Source: Leptotrichia sp. OH3620_COT-345 (lineage in GTDB: Bacteria; Fusobacteriota; Fusobacteriia; Fusobacteriales; Leptotrichiaceae). From it: 64,000 bases of DNA. A program made the position numbers and the translations under genes. The notes beneath the pieces are model-generated. The model was not told the DNA's origin. It made no database searches and saw nothing but the letters and a program-made list of their open reading frames with translations. The stretch is from the NCBI RefSeq assembly GCF_003932895.1, contig NZ_RQYW01000012.1:1-64000 (forward strand), written 5' to 3'. The stretch's first letter is position 1. Each line of letters begins with the position of its first letter. Shown piece after piece: positions 24,771 through 34,835 of the stretch.

Positions 24771-25167
24771 TCACCTCTCTGATTTTTCCGGTTTTTTCTG
24801 TTTTTTAATTTGCCTATTTTTTATTCTTTTTTCTACATCTTTCACCAATCGATTTATATTCAGTATTGCTTCTTTTCCGTTATTATAAATTTTTCTGAAT
24901 ACCGAAGAAGATAATTTATAACCACTAGACATATTATATGAATTTTCGGTTTCCTTCCCATATGACAATCCCGTATCACTTAAATCATAAGGTTTTTAAA
25001 ATTTATCAAATATTTTATAATTTTTTTAATTACTACTTCTATTTTTTCATCTTTCAATCTTTTCATTTTTACTTTTGAATCAATTTTCTTCAAAAGGCAC
25101 TTTACTTTTTTATTTTCACCTTTTTATTATTAAAAGATTTCAAAAGCTCTTCCATAGCTTTACTCAT
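24771..25167 (-). pseudogene. degenerate small gene, unknown
   Basis: A plausible start (ATG at 25167 after GGGGGA) gives MSKAMEELLKSFNNKKVKIK. The path then needs two frame changes through a Lys-rich stretch (KKIDSKVKMKRLKDEK) to reach KPYDLSDTGLSYGKETENSY and a final charged tail that stops at 24771. No family is recognised. It is directly upstream of copy 2, so the two may once have been a gene pair. Confidence 0.45.
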
Positions 25168-25404
25168 AATTTCCCCCTTTTTTCCATATCCCGCAAAACT
25201 TTTTTTACCCTATCTTTTCCTTAATTAACTATTGCAATCAAAAATTAAAATTTTTCTAAACAATATAACTAATAATATTATAACAGTTACAATTTTTTAA
25301 TTTAATATTTATAACTTTTACTATGATTTTTATTTTTCATTTTATATTAATTTATATTTTAATATTAACTATATCATAATAATATCATATTATAATTCAA
25401 ATTC

Positions 25405-26166
25405 TCACATAATTTCTACAGGTATTCCCATATTTGTCAGTTTTATAAAAAAAGTAAACATCCATATAAAAAATTGTCTGAATACCCCTGAATAAACAAT
25501 TAGAAAAACTACTACCATTCCATACTTTTCTATCTGATTATAAAATCTTCTCACTTTTTCTCCGGCCATCGAATATACTATTCTCCCTCCGTCAAGGGGA
25601 GTAACAGGAATTAAATTGAAAAATGCCAAAGCCAGATTTATCATATACATATATAGAAATATTGTTATTATAATATCATTTTCTCCGAAAAAAGGTATTC
25701 CGTACCTTAAAACGGTTAAAGAAACAGCTGCAATTATAAGATTTACTACAATTCCCGCTATTGCTACACAGAAAAGACCCAATCTTTCAGGTTTCAGTTT
25801 ATAAAAATTTACAGGAACAGGTTTTGCCCAACCAATTACAAAAGGAAATCCGGTTAATATAAGTAAAATTGGCAGCAGCATGCCTGCCAAATCTAAATGT
25901 TTTAAAGGATTTAATGTGATTCTTCCTTCTTCTTTTGCAGTATCGTCTCCAAATTTATACGCTATATATCCATGAGCCACTTCATGTAAAGTCATGGAAA
26001 TTACAAATATACACAAGGAAATTACTATGTCCCATGAAAATCTGAAATCCGAAATTCCTCTGAATAACATAATCGACAACAATACAAAAACTATCAAAAA
26101 CTTTAATTCAGTATTTTCAGGATTCATTATTTTAAACTTTTCATAATATTTTTTTATAATTTTCAT
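25405..26166 (-). CDS. site-2 protease (M50) family membrane metalloprotease
   Basis: A 253-residue polytopic protein with the zinc site of M50 intramembrane proteases: SMTLHEVAHGYIAYKFGDD (HEVAH near residue 61) and NLIPVTPLDGGRIVYS (~190), the third ligand being the Asp in the latter. GRITLNPLKHLDLAG is typical of the short rhomboid-like YwhC/SpoIVFB branch without PDZ domains. The substrate is unknown. AGAGGTAGGA precedes the ATG. It lies divergent to the accessory island that starts at 26.2 kb. No gene is seen between it and the pseudogenes (25168-25404, very AT-rich). Confidence 0.92.
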   Translation of the reverse strand: MKIIKKYYEKFKIMNPENTELKFLIVFVLLSIMLFRGISDFRFSWDIVISLCIFVISMTLHEVAHGYIAYKFGDDTAKEEGRITLNPLKHLDLAGMLLPILLILTGFPFVIGWAKPVPVNFYKLKPERLGLFCVAIAGIVVNLIIAAVSLTVLRYGIPFFGENDIIITIFLYMYMINLALAFFNLIPVTPLDGGRIVYSMAGEKVRRFYNQIEKYGMVVVFLIVYSGVFRQFFIWMFTFFIKLTNMGIPVEIM

Positions 26167-26224
26167 TTTCCTACCTCTTTAATTATATTTACGTTTTATT
26201 ATACCATAATTTATATTTTTCTGC

Positions 26225-26253
26225 TTGACTGTTTTTAATTAATTGTGTTAAAT
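26225..26253 (+). promoter_or_regulatory. promoter of the GHKL ATPase operon
   Basis: Plus strand TTGACT, a 17-nt spacer, TTAAAT. Predicted start near 26260, just before the Shine-Dalgarno at 26269. Confidence 0.55.
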
Positions 26254-26268
26254 TAAGTATATAAAAAT

Positions 26269-26309
26269 AAGGAGGGCAAAGCTGAATAATTTTATTTCAG
26301 TTAAATATT
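26269..26309 (+). promoter_or_regulatory. distant Shine-Dalgarno bridged by a stem-loop, GHKL ATPase start
   Basis: AAGGAGGG (GGAG at 26271-26274) is 35 nt from the ATG. AGCTGAA (26280-26286) can pair with TTCAGTT (26296-26302) in 7 bp including one G-U, with a 9-nt loop. Folding leaves 12 nt. An in-frame TGA follows the Shine-Dalgarno closely (26283-26285), so no earlier ordinary start is available. The bridge role is inference. Confidence 0.45.
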
Positions 26310-28229
26310 ATGAGTATAAATTGGAATTTCCCCGAGAGTAACTACTCTCAAAGATTCGGAATAAGTGAAGCGGGTATTGAAACTTTCAGAGGTTCCCTAT
26401 TCGGCTCACTGGCAAAAGAAATATGTCAAAATTCTCTTGATGCAAGACTGAATTTTTCGGAACCTGTCATCGTTGAATTTTCAAAATTTGAGATTAAAAT
26501 CCAAAACATTCCGGGTTACTTAATATTAAACGACGCTTTAAACAAATGCTTAAATTCAAGTTCAGATAAAAAAGCAAAAAAATTTTTTAAAAATGCCTGT
26601 AAAAAAATGGAAACCCAGAAGATAGGAATATTAAGGGCAAGTGATTTCAATACTACAGGTTTAAAAGGAGCAAAGGAATCGAATATATCCATTAATCCTT
26701 GGCAAAGTCTTATAAAATCTTCAGGTATTTCAGATAAAACTTCCACTTCAGGAGGAAGCTACGGCATAGGAAAATCAGCACCTTTTGCCTGTTCGGAAAT
26801 AAGAACTATATTTTATACTACTTTTGATACTGAAAATATTTTAGCAACTCAAGGAGTTTCAAGACTGATTTCTTTTCCGGCAAGTGATGATAAACTTACT
26901 CAAGGAATAGGATATTACGGAGAAACTAAAAAAAATACCCCTATTTTTAAAGAACTTAATCTGGATAATTCTTTCAAAAGAAAAGGTCAGACAGGAACAG
27001 ATCTCTATATAATAGGGTTTCTTGAAAGGGAAAAATGGAAGGAAGAACTCATTTCAGCCGTACTGGAAAACTTTTTGATAGCCATTTATAATAAAAATCT
27101 TATTGTAAAAGTGAATGATACCTTAATTTCAAAAGAAACACTCAAAGAAACAATAGAAAATCTTAAAATAGGTGAAAAAAAGAAAAATCTTACTATAAAC
27201 GATTACTACAAAGTATTGACAGCTACATCGGAAATTAATAGCGGAAAAAATGCCTTCTTCTTAGGAGATACTTTTAAAAATCTTGACGATTTTGAACTAA
27301 AAATTTTATATGAAGACCTCAATAGAAAAGTTTTAATTTCAAGAAGCAACGGAATGAAAATTTTTGATTTGGACAGATTTCCTTCCTCATTACAATTTTC
27401 AGCAATTTTTACATTGACAGGGGAAAAACTCAATGGTTATTTTAGAGAAATGGAAAGCCCTCAACATGACAGCTGGCAACCTGACAGACATTCAGATGAA
27501 AATGCTAAAGTTATGTTAAAGGAATTAAAGCAGTTAATAAGGAGTAAAATTGTTGAATTAGGAAAAAATACAGTTGCAGATCAGATGGATGCTGACGGTA
27601 TAGGAGATTTTCTGCCTGATGATCTCGTATTTCTTGAAAAGAAAAAAGAAGATGAGAAAATTGATAAAGTAAGCGATAAAACTAAAAAAATTGAATTACA
27701 GTCTGTGGATGCACCTCCTAAAAAAAGAAATGACAAAGTTCCTCCTAAAAGTCGAGAAGAATTTAACGATGCTTCATCAACGGGAAATTTCCCTGACGGA
27801 ACGCCTGAAACAGGAGATATTCCTTTCGGAATCAATAAAACTGAAGAAAATAATCTTGAAAAGGAATTTTCTATAATTAAAGATGAAAACGGATTTTTAA
27901 AGGTCAAAAAGATTTCCATTGTTTCAGATGCAAATATACGTCTGATTTTAATGAATAAAAAACTTAGAAAATACAAACTTGTTATTCTTCCAAAAAAAAA
28001 TATTCCTGATGCCTGTGTAAGAATCAGTCTTTCAGGAGAACAAACCAATTTAAAGGCAAAAATCAGAAATGCCTATGAAAATGATAATGTATTAAATCCT
28101 TTAAGAATTAATCAGGATAAAATTTACATGAACAATCTTGAAGAAAATCAAAAATTTTCATTATCATTTATTCTAAATTATTCTGATGATTGTTCAATGG
28201 AGGTAGAACTGTATGAATATAGAGTATAA
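26310..28229 (+). CDS. GHKL (Hsp90/MutL-fold) ATPase of a putative conflict system
   Basis: A 639-residue protein with a Bergerat ATP-binding fold. The N box is AKEICQNSLDA (Glu37, Asn41, Asp44), the G1 box SDFNTTGLKG (Asp112, Gly117), the glycine lid GGSYGIGKSAP (148-158), with TGTDLYIIGF (~229) as the MutL/Hsp90-like G3. A transducer-like region runs to ~420 with a conserved-looking MESPQHDSWQPDRHSDE (381-397). Next comes a charged, Pro-rich, probably disordered linker (445-515), then a beta-rich C-terminal domain. GHKL ATPases of this MutL/MORC type occur in prokaryotic restriction-like and defence cassettes. It overlaps the next gene by 17 nt. No nuclease motif is evident. The function of this operon is not known to me. 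Confidence 0.8.
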   Translation: MSINWNFPESNYSQRFGISEAGIETFRGSLFGSLAKEICQNSLDARLNFSEPVIVEFSKFEIKIQNIPGYLILNDALNKCLNSSSDKKAKKFFKNACKKMETQKIGILRASDFNTTGLKGAKESNISINPWQSLIKSSGISDKTSTSGGSYGIGKSAPFACSEIRTIFYTTFDTENILATQGVSRLISFPASDDKLTQGIGYYGETKKNTPIFKELNLDNSFKRKGQTGTDLYIIGFLEREKWKEELISAVLENFLIAIYNKNLIVKVNDTLISKETLKETIENLKIGEKKKNLTINDYYKVLTATSEINSGKNAFFLGDTFKNLDDFELKILYEDLNRKVLISRSNGMKIFDLDRFPSSLQFSAIFTLTGEKLNGYFREMESPQHDSWQPDRHSDENAKVMLKELKQLIRSKIVELGKNTVADQMDADGIGDFLPDDLVFLEKKKEDEKIDKVSDKTKKIELQSVDAPPKKRNDKVPPKSREEFNDASSTGNFPDGTPETGDIPFGINKTEENNLEKEFSIIKDENGFLKVKKISIVSDANIRLILMNKKLRKYKLVILPKKNIPDACVRISLSGEQTNLKAKIRNAYENDNVLNPLRINQDKIYMNNLEENQKFSLSFILNYSDDCSMEVELYEYRV

Positions 28230-29079
28230 ATTGTATCCTTACCCTGTGCTGAATTATTTTTCCGACGACTATATAAATTCAATTTTTACTTCAAATTTAA
28301 GTGTAAGTAAACAGGGAAACAGTATTATTCTGGATTTAACGGCAAATACTGATGATGAAGGATTAATGGAACTTATAGGAAAAGGATTGGCTGACTATGT
28401 CTTCCATATTGAATGTTCTTCCACGTCTTACAGAAACATTGTAAAATCCCACTCAGGGAAAGAAACGATAACAATCCCTGAATCTAAACTGGATAACAAA
28501 GTAAATATATGTTTCTTTATTGTTGCAAAAAAAGATTTGGAAAATTACTCCAACAAAAATTTTAATCAGGATTATGAAGGAATCTCTTTCAACATAGATA
28601 AAGCCAATATTTTAGCTATTGCACGACAGTTCAACATAGATATTGAAAAGGAAAAGGATAATCTTGCTCAAGTTCCGTCAATCTTTCTCATAATAAAAAA
28701 AGAATCCGATAAAAAAGACGGTATTGAGATAGATATGCTTCAGGATAAGCTGCAAATTTTCCTCAGTAAAAGAGATTATGAACGATATGCCCTCCTTTCC
28801 AAAGGCAGTTATCAGCCCCTACTTCATTCTTCAATTATTTTTCCGGCATTAATTTATGTTTTCGAAAATCTAAGAAAATCGGATTTGGAAACTTTTGAAG
28901 ATTTCAATTGGTTTAAAACCGTAAAAAAAGTTCTATACAACATAGATATTGATTTAAATCAGGAAACTTTGGAAAGAGAATATTCATATGATTTGGCTCA
29001 AAAAATAATAAACTACCCCGTAAGCAGAAGTCTTGAAGCTATGCTTACATTTGAAACCGAAGAGGAGGAAATTGAATGA
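28213..29079 (+). CDS. unknown beta-rich protein, partner of GHKL ATPase
   Basis: A 288-residue soluble protein. The N-terminal ~110 residues (YPYPVLNYFSDDYINS, GLADYVFHIECSSTSYR, VNICFFIVAKKDLENY) look like a beta-sandwich. The middle is mixed (ILAIARQFNIDIEKEKDN, then FLIIKK) and the C-terminus is helical (LLHSSIIFPALIYVFENL). I know no named domain for it. It starts inside the end of the ATPase gene with GGAGGT before its ATG, and its stop overlaps the next start, so stoichiometric co-translation is expected. No catalytic motif is apparent; it may be an adaptor or sensor, which is inference. Confidence 0.75.
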   Translation: MNIEYKLYPYPVLNYFSDDYINSIFTSNLSVSKQGNSIILDLTANTDDEGLMELIGKGLADYVFHIECSSTSYRNIVKSHSGKETITIPESKLDNKVNICFFIVAKKDLENYSNKNFNQDYEGISFNIDKANILAIARQFNIDIEKEKDNLAQVPSIFLIIKKESDKKDGIEIDMLQDKLQIFLSKRDYERYALLSKGSYQPLLHSSIIFPALIYVFENLRKSDLETFEDFNWFKTVKKVLYNIDIDLNQETLEREYSYDLAQKIINYPVSRSLEAMLTFETEEEEIE

Positions 29080-29825
29080 AACTCGAATTTTTAAGAGAAA
29101 TACCTCTTGAAACATTAAGAAAAAATGTAGAAAATAATTTTTCAAATTATTCCATGCCCACAAATGAATGGATTTTCAGCTTTTTTGAAAATCAAGCTTC
29201 CCCTTTCCTTGAATTTAAAAAAGAGGTTCCTGATTTTGAGTTGAATATGTCTTATGAAAAACCTGAAAAAAGTGACATTGAAAATATTAAAATTTTGTAT
29301 AATGCCTTAAAGGATTTATCCGTAGTTGAAGCTACAAATGAAAATTTATGGTCAGGAATGGCACACAGCAAATTTTGGAACTACATGCAATATCGTTTAT
29401 CTCTTGATAAAAATAAATCTTATGTAAATAATATAAAAAATTCATTTTTCTTTTCACATGGTAAAAAACGTTCCCTTATAGAACATGCTTTATCAAGATT
29501 ATGGTGGGCAGGAAAAATGACTTATGATGAAAACAGGACAGATCCTTTTGAACTGCTTCAGGTATTTAATGTTGATTTCAGAACTAAACTGCTTTATCTG
29601 TTTTCAAGTAATTTCAGTAACAACCTTAAAATTACAAGGGCATTTTTATCTGCAATACTTGACTTTGAAAAAAACGGAGTTAAGATAAAAAGAGAAATTT
29701 TCAATGAAACTGTAATGTACCTCAATATTTTAGGAGGAACATATATTCTTGACTATTTTGAAGAAAATGAACTGAAAGATAAAATTACGAAAAAAATTGA
29801 CAGTTTACTCCTTACTGTTGATTAA
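29076..29825 (+). CDS. DUF6339 family protein
   Basis: A 249-residue, mainly helical protein that I match to DUF6339 from the pattern NLWSGMAHSKFWNYMQYRL (~residues 88-106), NSFFFSHGKKRSLIEHALSR (~121-140) and LWWAGKMTYDE. Function unknown. Conserved aromatic/His/Arg positions hint at a nucleic-acid or ligand site, but this is conjecture. The start overlaps the previous stop (ATGA), with GAGGAGG before it. It closes the three-gene ATPase operon. Confidence 0.75.
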   Translation: MKLEFLREIPLETLRKNVENNFSNYSMPTNEWIFSFFENQASPFLEFKKEVPDFELNMSYEKPEKSDIENIKILYNALKDLSVVEATNENLWSGMAHSKFWNYMQYRLSLDKNKSYVNNIKNSFFFSHGKKRSLIEHALSRLWWAGKMTYDENRTDPFELLQVFNVDFRTKLLYLFSSNFSNNLKITRAFLSAILDFEKNGVKIKREIFNETVMYLNILGGTYILDYFEENELKDKITKKIDSLLLTVD

Positions 29826-29885
29826 TTTTAAAAAATATAGTCATAACATAAAATTTAACTTTTAATAAAATTCAATATATAATCA

Positions 29886-30809
29886 ATGAAAAATTCGACA
29901 ATATATTTTAACAAATTTAAAAAAGGAGAAATACCTGAAGAAAAAAGTGCCCTTGAAATTTTAGAACAAATTTTATCAGATAGAAATAAAAGAAATATAA
30001 AAAAGCTTTCATCTGAGAACGGAAATACTACTAAAATACCTATCAAAAAGTCAAAAGAGAAGAATAAAGAAAACACATTTACTTCATATATAACAATAAG
30101 AACTAAAGAGTCTAAAGCTCCCCGTCCGTTTATCCCCAGTCCAAGTGTCGGAGGAGCAATAGCTCTTTTTAATAAACAGCAGGAAAATATTTTAAAAATG
30201 ATAGAAAATAATGCCCCTAAAAAAGATATTTTAAAAGAATTGGCTATGTTAAGTCATATAGGCGGTTTTTCATCTGAAAGTCCCTATGAAGGTCTGTATG
30301 TGGCTACTAATAAAGAATTAAGAAAAAAATTTATTGATGAAAGAAATAATCTGTATCTTGATAAATTTGATCCTGAAGGTTGGAAAAATATAGAAAATCA
30401 TGAAGTATATAAAAAAGCTGTTAATGATATTGTTAAAAAAGCAGAAGAAAACTTCTGGAAATATGGAAGAGAAGAAAGAGTGAAAAAAGGAATAGAATTT
30501 GCAAAAGAATATAATGTCGATAAAATTAAAAAATTGGAATATGCTTTGGGAAGATCAGTTATAATAGGAAAAATAAAAACTTCCGTAACTGAAAATAAAA
30601 ACGGAAAATATAATCTCCGCATTTATGTAAGATATAATCTGTCTGATAAATTTCAAAGAATAATAGGAGATAAAATTCCTATTGAATGGGGAAAACCTTA
30701 TGATATGGTAGGTCCGTCACAGGAAAAAACTATATACGAAAAAACTTTTAATAATAAACGGGACGCCCTTTCTCATCTCAATAGAATGAGAAAAGAATTA
30801 GTAAGATAA
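29886..30809 (+). CDS. unknown protein, possible orphan polymorphic-toxin module
   Basis: A 307-residue protein with no recognised family. The N-terminal ~75 residues are Lys/Asn-rich and low-complexity; then PRPFIPSPSVGGAIALFNKQ (~82), a helical middle (DIVKKAEENFWKYGREERV), and a compact C-terminal region with ALGRSVIIGKIKT, RIYVRYNLSDKFQ and IPIEWGKPYDMVGPSQEKT. The last reads like a small enzymatic or toxin domain but has no motif I can name. No Shine-Dalgarno precedes the ATG, and a TATAAT lies 2 nt before it, so the 5' end may be truncated. It is followed 22 nt later by a two-TM protein, a layout seen in toxin-immunity pairs. That function is inferred and weak. Confidence 0.55.
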   Translation: MKNSTIYFNKFKKGEIPEEKSALEILEQILSDRNKRNIKKLSSENGNTTKIPIKKSKEKNKENTFTSYITIRTKESKAPRPFIPSPSVGGAIALFNKQQENILKMIENNAPKKDILKELAMLSHIGGFSSESPYEGLYVATNKELRKKFIDERNNLYLDKFDPEGWKNIENHEVYKKAVNDIVKKAEENFWKYGREERVKKGIEFAKEYNVDKIKKLEYALGRSVIIGKIKTSVTENKNGKYNLRIYVRYNLSDKFQRIIGDKIPIEWGKPYDMVGPSQEKTIYEKTFNNKRDALSHLNRMRKELVR

Positions 30810-30831
30810 TTTCACCTTTGGAGGATAATAT

Positions 30832-31509
30832 ATGAAAATATTTATACAGTTTATTTTTATTCCTTTAGCACTAATTATAGGTATATCAACTATATTTTAT
30901 ATACCTTTTAAAGCTCGAAAAGAACCTATAGACTTAATATTACCAAAAGGATACGAATTATTGCTATATAAAAACGGTATTATAAAATTAAAAATTTATG
31001 ATTCATATTTAAGCTCAGAAGAATTTTTAAATTCACAGAATTATAAAACCTTTCCTGCTGACAGAAATTCCGACATAAGATATAAAAGAAGCATATTTAC
31101 AGTAAGTAAGCTGGCAAGATATATAAAAAAATATGAAGAAAACGGGGAAACTTTTTATTATGATTATGTAGGATATATTACTGATGAAAAAGTTGAAATA
31201 AAAAACAGAGGGGGAAACATCCGAATGGAAAAAAGTAATAAAAACTTGGGATATTTTTACTCTGATGACAAAAATGACATAATAAAATTTGGAGTATCGG
31301 AAAAGGAACTTAAGGAAAAATACGGAAAAGATGTTATTAAAAAAATGAAAAACTCTAAAAAGATAATGAAAAAATATGGAGATGACGGAGTAGGAAACAG
31401 GGACATTCAAAATGGTGTTTACATCAGAAGTATTTGGATTTGGATAATTATAAACTGTTTATATTATTTAACTTCATATTTTAAAAAGAAAAAACTATCA
31501 GAAAAATAA
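30832..31509 (+). CDS. two-TM membrane protein, possible immunity partner
   Basis: A 225-residue protein of unknown family. There is one TM segment at the N-terminus (FIQFIFIPLALIIGISTIFY, residues ~4-23), a ~165-residue outer domain rich in Lys and Tyr (FYYDYVGYITDEK near 105), and a C-terminal TM (SIWIWIIINCLYYLTSYF) with a KKKK tail. GGAGG lies 7 nt before the ATG. It follows the 307-residue unknown and ends at a good terminator. The layout and the YY-x-GY-type motif echo the broken genes at 23.6-24.8 kb, suggesting a small family in this neighbourhood. An immunity role is a guess from arrangement. Confidence 0.6.
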   Translation: MKIFIQFIFIPLALIIGISTIFYIPFKARKEPIDLILPKGYELLLYKNGIIKLKIYDSYLSSEEFLNSQNYKTFPADRNSDIRYKRSIFTVSKLARYIKKYEENGETFYYDYVGYITDEKVEIKNRGGNIRMEKSNKNLGYFYSDDKNDIIKFGVSEKELKEKYGKDVIKKMKNSKKIMKKYGDDGVGNRDIQNGVYIRSIWIWIIINCLYYLTSYFKKKKLSEK

Positions 31510-31533
31510 AATTTAAATATAATTATGTTATAT

Positions 31534-31552
31534 TCCGCCTATTGCGGATTTT
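31534..31552 (+). terminator. terminator closing the accessory island
   Basis: TCCGC-CTATT-GCGGA followed by TTTT, 25 nt past the membrane-protein stop. Beyond it, up to 31695, only AT-rich sequence is present. Confidence 0.7.
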
Positions 31553-31695
31553 CCCAAGTTTTTTTATAAAATTAAACTATATATTACAGCAAAGTATATC
31601 AAAAAATTTCAAAATAACACTATTTATACTTATATGACTTTTATTTTGTTTCCCTCTCCTAATATTAATTCTAAAAATTACAATTATAATATTTT

Positions 31696-33270
<1,575 letters not shown>

Positions 33271-33274
33271 CTAA

Positions 33275-33302
33275 ATTATATCTTTTGAAATAAAAATGTC
33301 AA
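33275..33302 (-). promoter_or_regulatory. glpK promoter
   Basis: Minus strand TTGACA, a 16-nt spacer, TATAAT, about 30 nt before glpK. The rest of the 389-nt gap to fbpA (33303-33513) is AT-rich with nothing further seen. Confidence 0.75.
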
Positions 33303-33513
33303 CTGTAAATTTTAAAAATTCAGGTTGTTTAACTTTCATATGAAAATATAAACTCTGAAAATTGATATGATGATTTCCAATTTTTATTTGATTGAAATTA
33401 AAAATAAAATTTTACTTCAAAATTTATTATTTTTTTATTATATATAAAAATTAAATTCAAAAAAGTATAAAATAGAAATTTTATTAAAATTTAGAATAAA
33501 AGATGATTTTTTA

Positions 33514-33542
33514 TTGACATATTCAAATAATTAAGGTATATA
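33514..33542 (+). promoter_or_regulatory. promoter of the FbpABC-type transporter
   Basis: Plus strand TTGACA, a 17-nt spacer, TATATA, about 85 nt before fbpA. Confidence 0.65.
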
Positions 33543-33632
33543 TTATTGGGTATTAAATTTTATTTATAACTTACATAATCTAAATTAAAATGAATAATTT
33601 TTTAAAATATATTAAAATTTTAGGAGGAAAAA

Positions 33633-34670
33633 ATGAAAAAGATACTTTTATCTGTTTTACTAATAATTTTTGCATTGTCATGCGGTTCAAGTGACAATGG
33701 AGATTCTGGAGGTAAAGACGGAAAAGGAAAATTACTGTTTTATGCAGGATTGCAGGAAGATCATGCAGCACTTATCGCTCAGGAATTTGAAAAAGAAACC
33801 GGGATTAAAACAGAGTTTGTAAGATTAAGCAGTGGAGAAACATTGGCAAGATTAAAAGCTGAAAAAGATAATATGACTGCTTCAGTATGGTATGGAGGTC
33901 CTGTAGACGGTATGGTTGCAGCCATTGATGAAGGACTTATTGAAAAATACATTTCATCTGAAGCTGCAAATATTAAACCTGAATATAAAAATGCTGAAGG
34001 TTACTGGACAGGGATATATGTAGGATATTTGGGATTTGTAGGAAATAAGAAAATGCTTGATGAAAAGAAAATCCCTATGCCCACATCATGGGAAGATTTA
34101 CTTAAACCTGAATACAAAGGAGAAATAGTTGTAGCTCATCCGGGATCTTCAGGAACTGCTTACACAATGCTTGCGACTCTTGTGCAATTAATGGGAGAAG
34201 ATAAAGCAATGGAATACTTGAAAAAATTTAATGGACAGGTAAGACAATATACAAAATCAGGAACTGCTCCGGGAAGAATGGTCGGAACAGGAGAAGCCAC
34301 TGTAGGGATTACATTCTTACATGACGGTATCAAATATCAGAAAGAAGGATACAGCGACATTATTTTAGCTTCACCAAGTGAAGGTACAGGATTTGAAATA
34401 GGAGGAGTTGCTCTTCTTAAAAACGGACCTGATCAGGAAAACGCTAAAAAATTCATCGACTGGGTACTTTCTAAAAAAATACAAGAATTAGGGAAAACTG
34501 TGGGTTCATTCCAATTCCTTACAAACAAGGATGCTGTAAATCCTGAAGAAGCAAAAACGGTAGAAAATGCTAAACTTATAAAATACGATTTTGATTGGTC
34601 AGGAAAAAATAAGAAGAGATTAGTTGAAAGATTTACAAAAGAAACAAATACAGCTGTTCCTAAAGAATAA
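33633..34670 (+). CDS. fbpA: ABC transporter substrate-binding lipoprotein (Fe3+-type, FbpA-like)
   Basis: A 345-residue solute-binding lipoprotein. The signal peptide ends in a lipobox (IIFALSC, Cys17), followed by a Gly/Ser/Asp linker. The mature part is a type 2 periplasmic-binding fold of the FbpA/AfuA group: LLFYAGLQEDHAALIAQEFE, ASVWYGGPVDGMVAA, then AHPGSSGTAYTMLATLVQLM. The permease and ATPase downstream complete an Fe3+/FbpABC-type system; members of this group also bind phosphonates or sugar phosphates, so iron is likely but not certain. AGGAGG precedes the ATG. A 187-nt structured gap separates it from the permease. Confidence 0.85.
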   Translation: MKKILLSVLLIIFALSCGSSDNGDSGGKDGKGKLLFYAGLQEDHAALIAQEFEKETGIKTEFVRLSSGETLARLKAEKDNMTASVWYGGPVDGMVAAIDEGLIEKYISSEAANIKPEYKNAEGYWTGIYVGYLGFVGNKKMLDEKKIPMPTSWEDLLKPEYKGEIVVAHPGSSGTAYTMLATLVQLMGEDKAMEYLKKFNGQVRQYTKSGTAPGRMVGTGEATVGITFLHDGIKYQKEGYSDIILASPSEGTGFEIGGVALLKNGPDQENAKKFIDWVLSKKIQELGKTVGSFQFLTNKDAVNPEEAKTVENAKLIKYDFDWSGKNKKRLVERFTKETNTAVPKE

Positions 34671-34707
34671 CTGAATTTTTAAAACAATTTGATACTAAAT
34701 TACAAAA

Positions 34708-34835
34708 TACTGGAGCTGTTTCAAATAGAAAAATATTTCTTCCCTTTTATTTAAAGTTTACTTTATAAATCTAAGACGGAAAACGGGCTTTAAATATGGA
34801 AATGAAATAATCTTTCACTTTGGACTTCTCCAGTA
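34708..34835 (+). repeat. long-range inverted repeat in the fbpA-fbpB gap
   Basis: TACTGGAG (34708-34715) and CTCCAGTA (34828-34835) are perfect complements 112 nt apart. Inside lie smaller hairpins, for example AGAAA-AATA-TTTCT near 34727, and ATTTAAAG with CTTTATAAAT near 34750. The right arm ends about 10 nt before the fbpB Shine-Dalgarno. A folded intercistronic RNA that sets the binding-protein to permease ratio is plausible. Confidence 0.5.

Noticed and set aside
26310-29825. Assignment of the GHKL operon to the MZA system
   Set aside because: No Z1-domain, AIPR or PD-(D/E)XK protein is recognisable nearby; only the GHKL ATPase type is shared.
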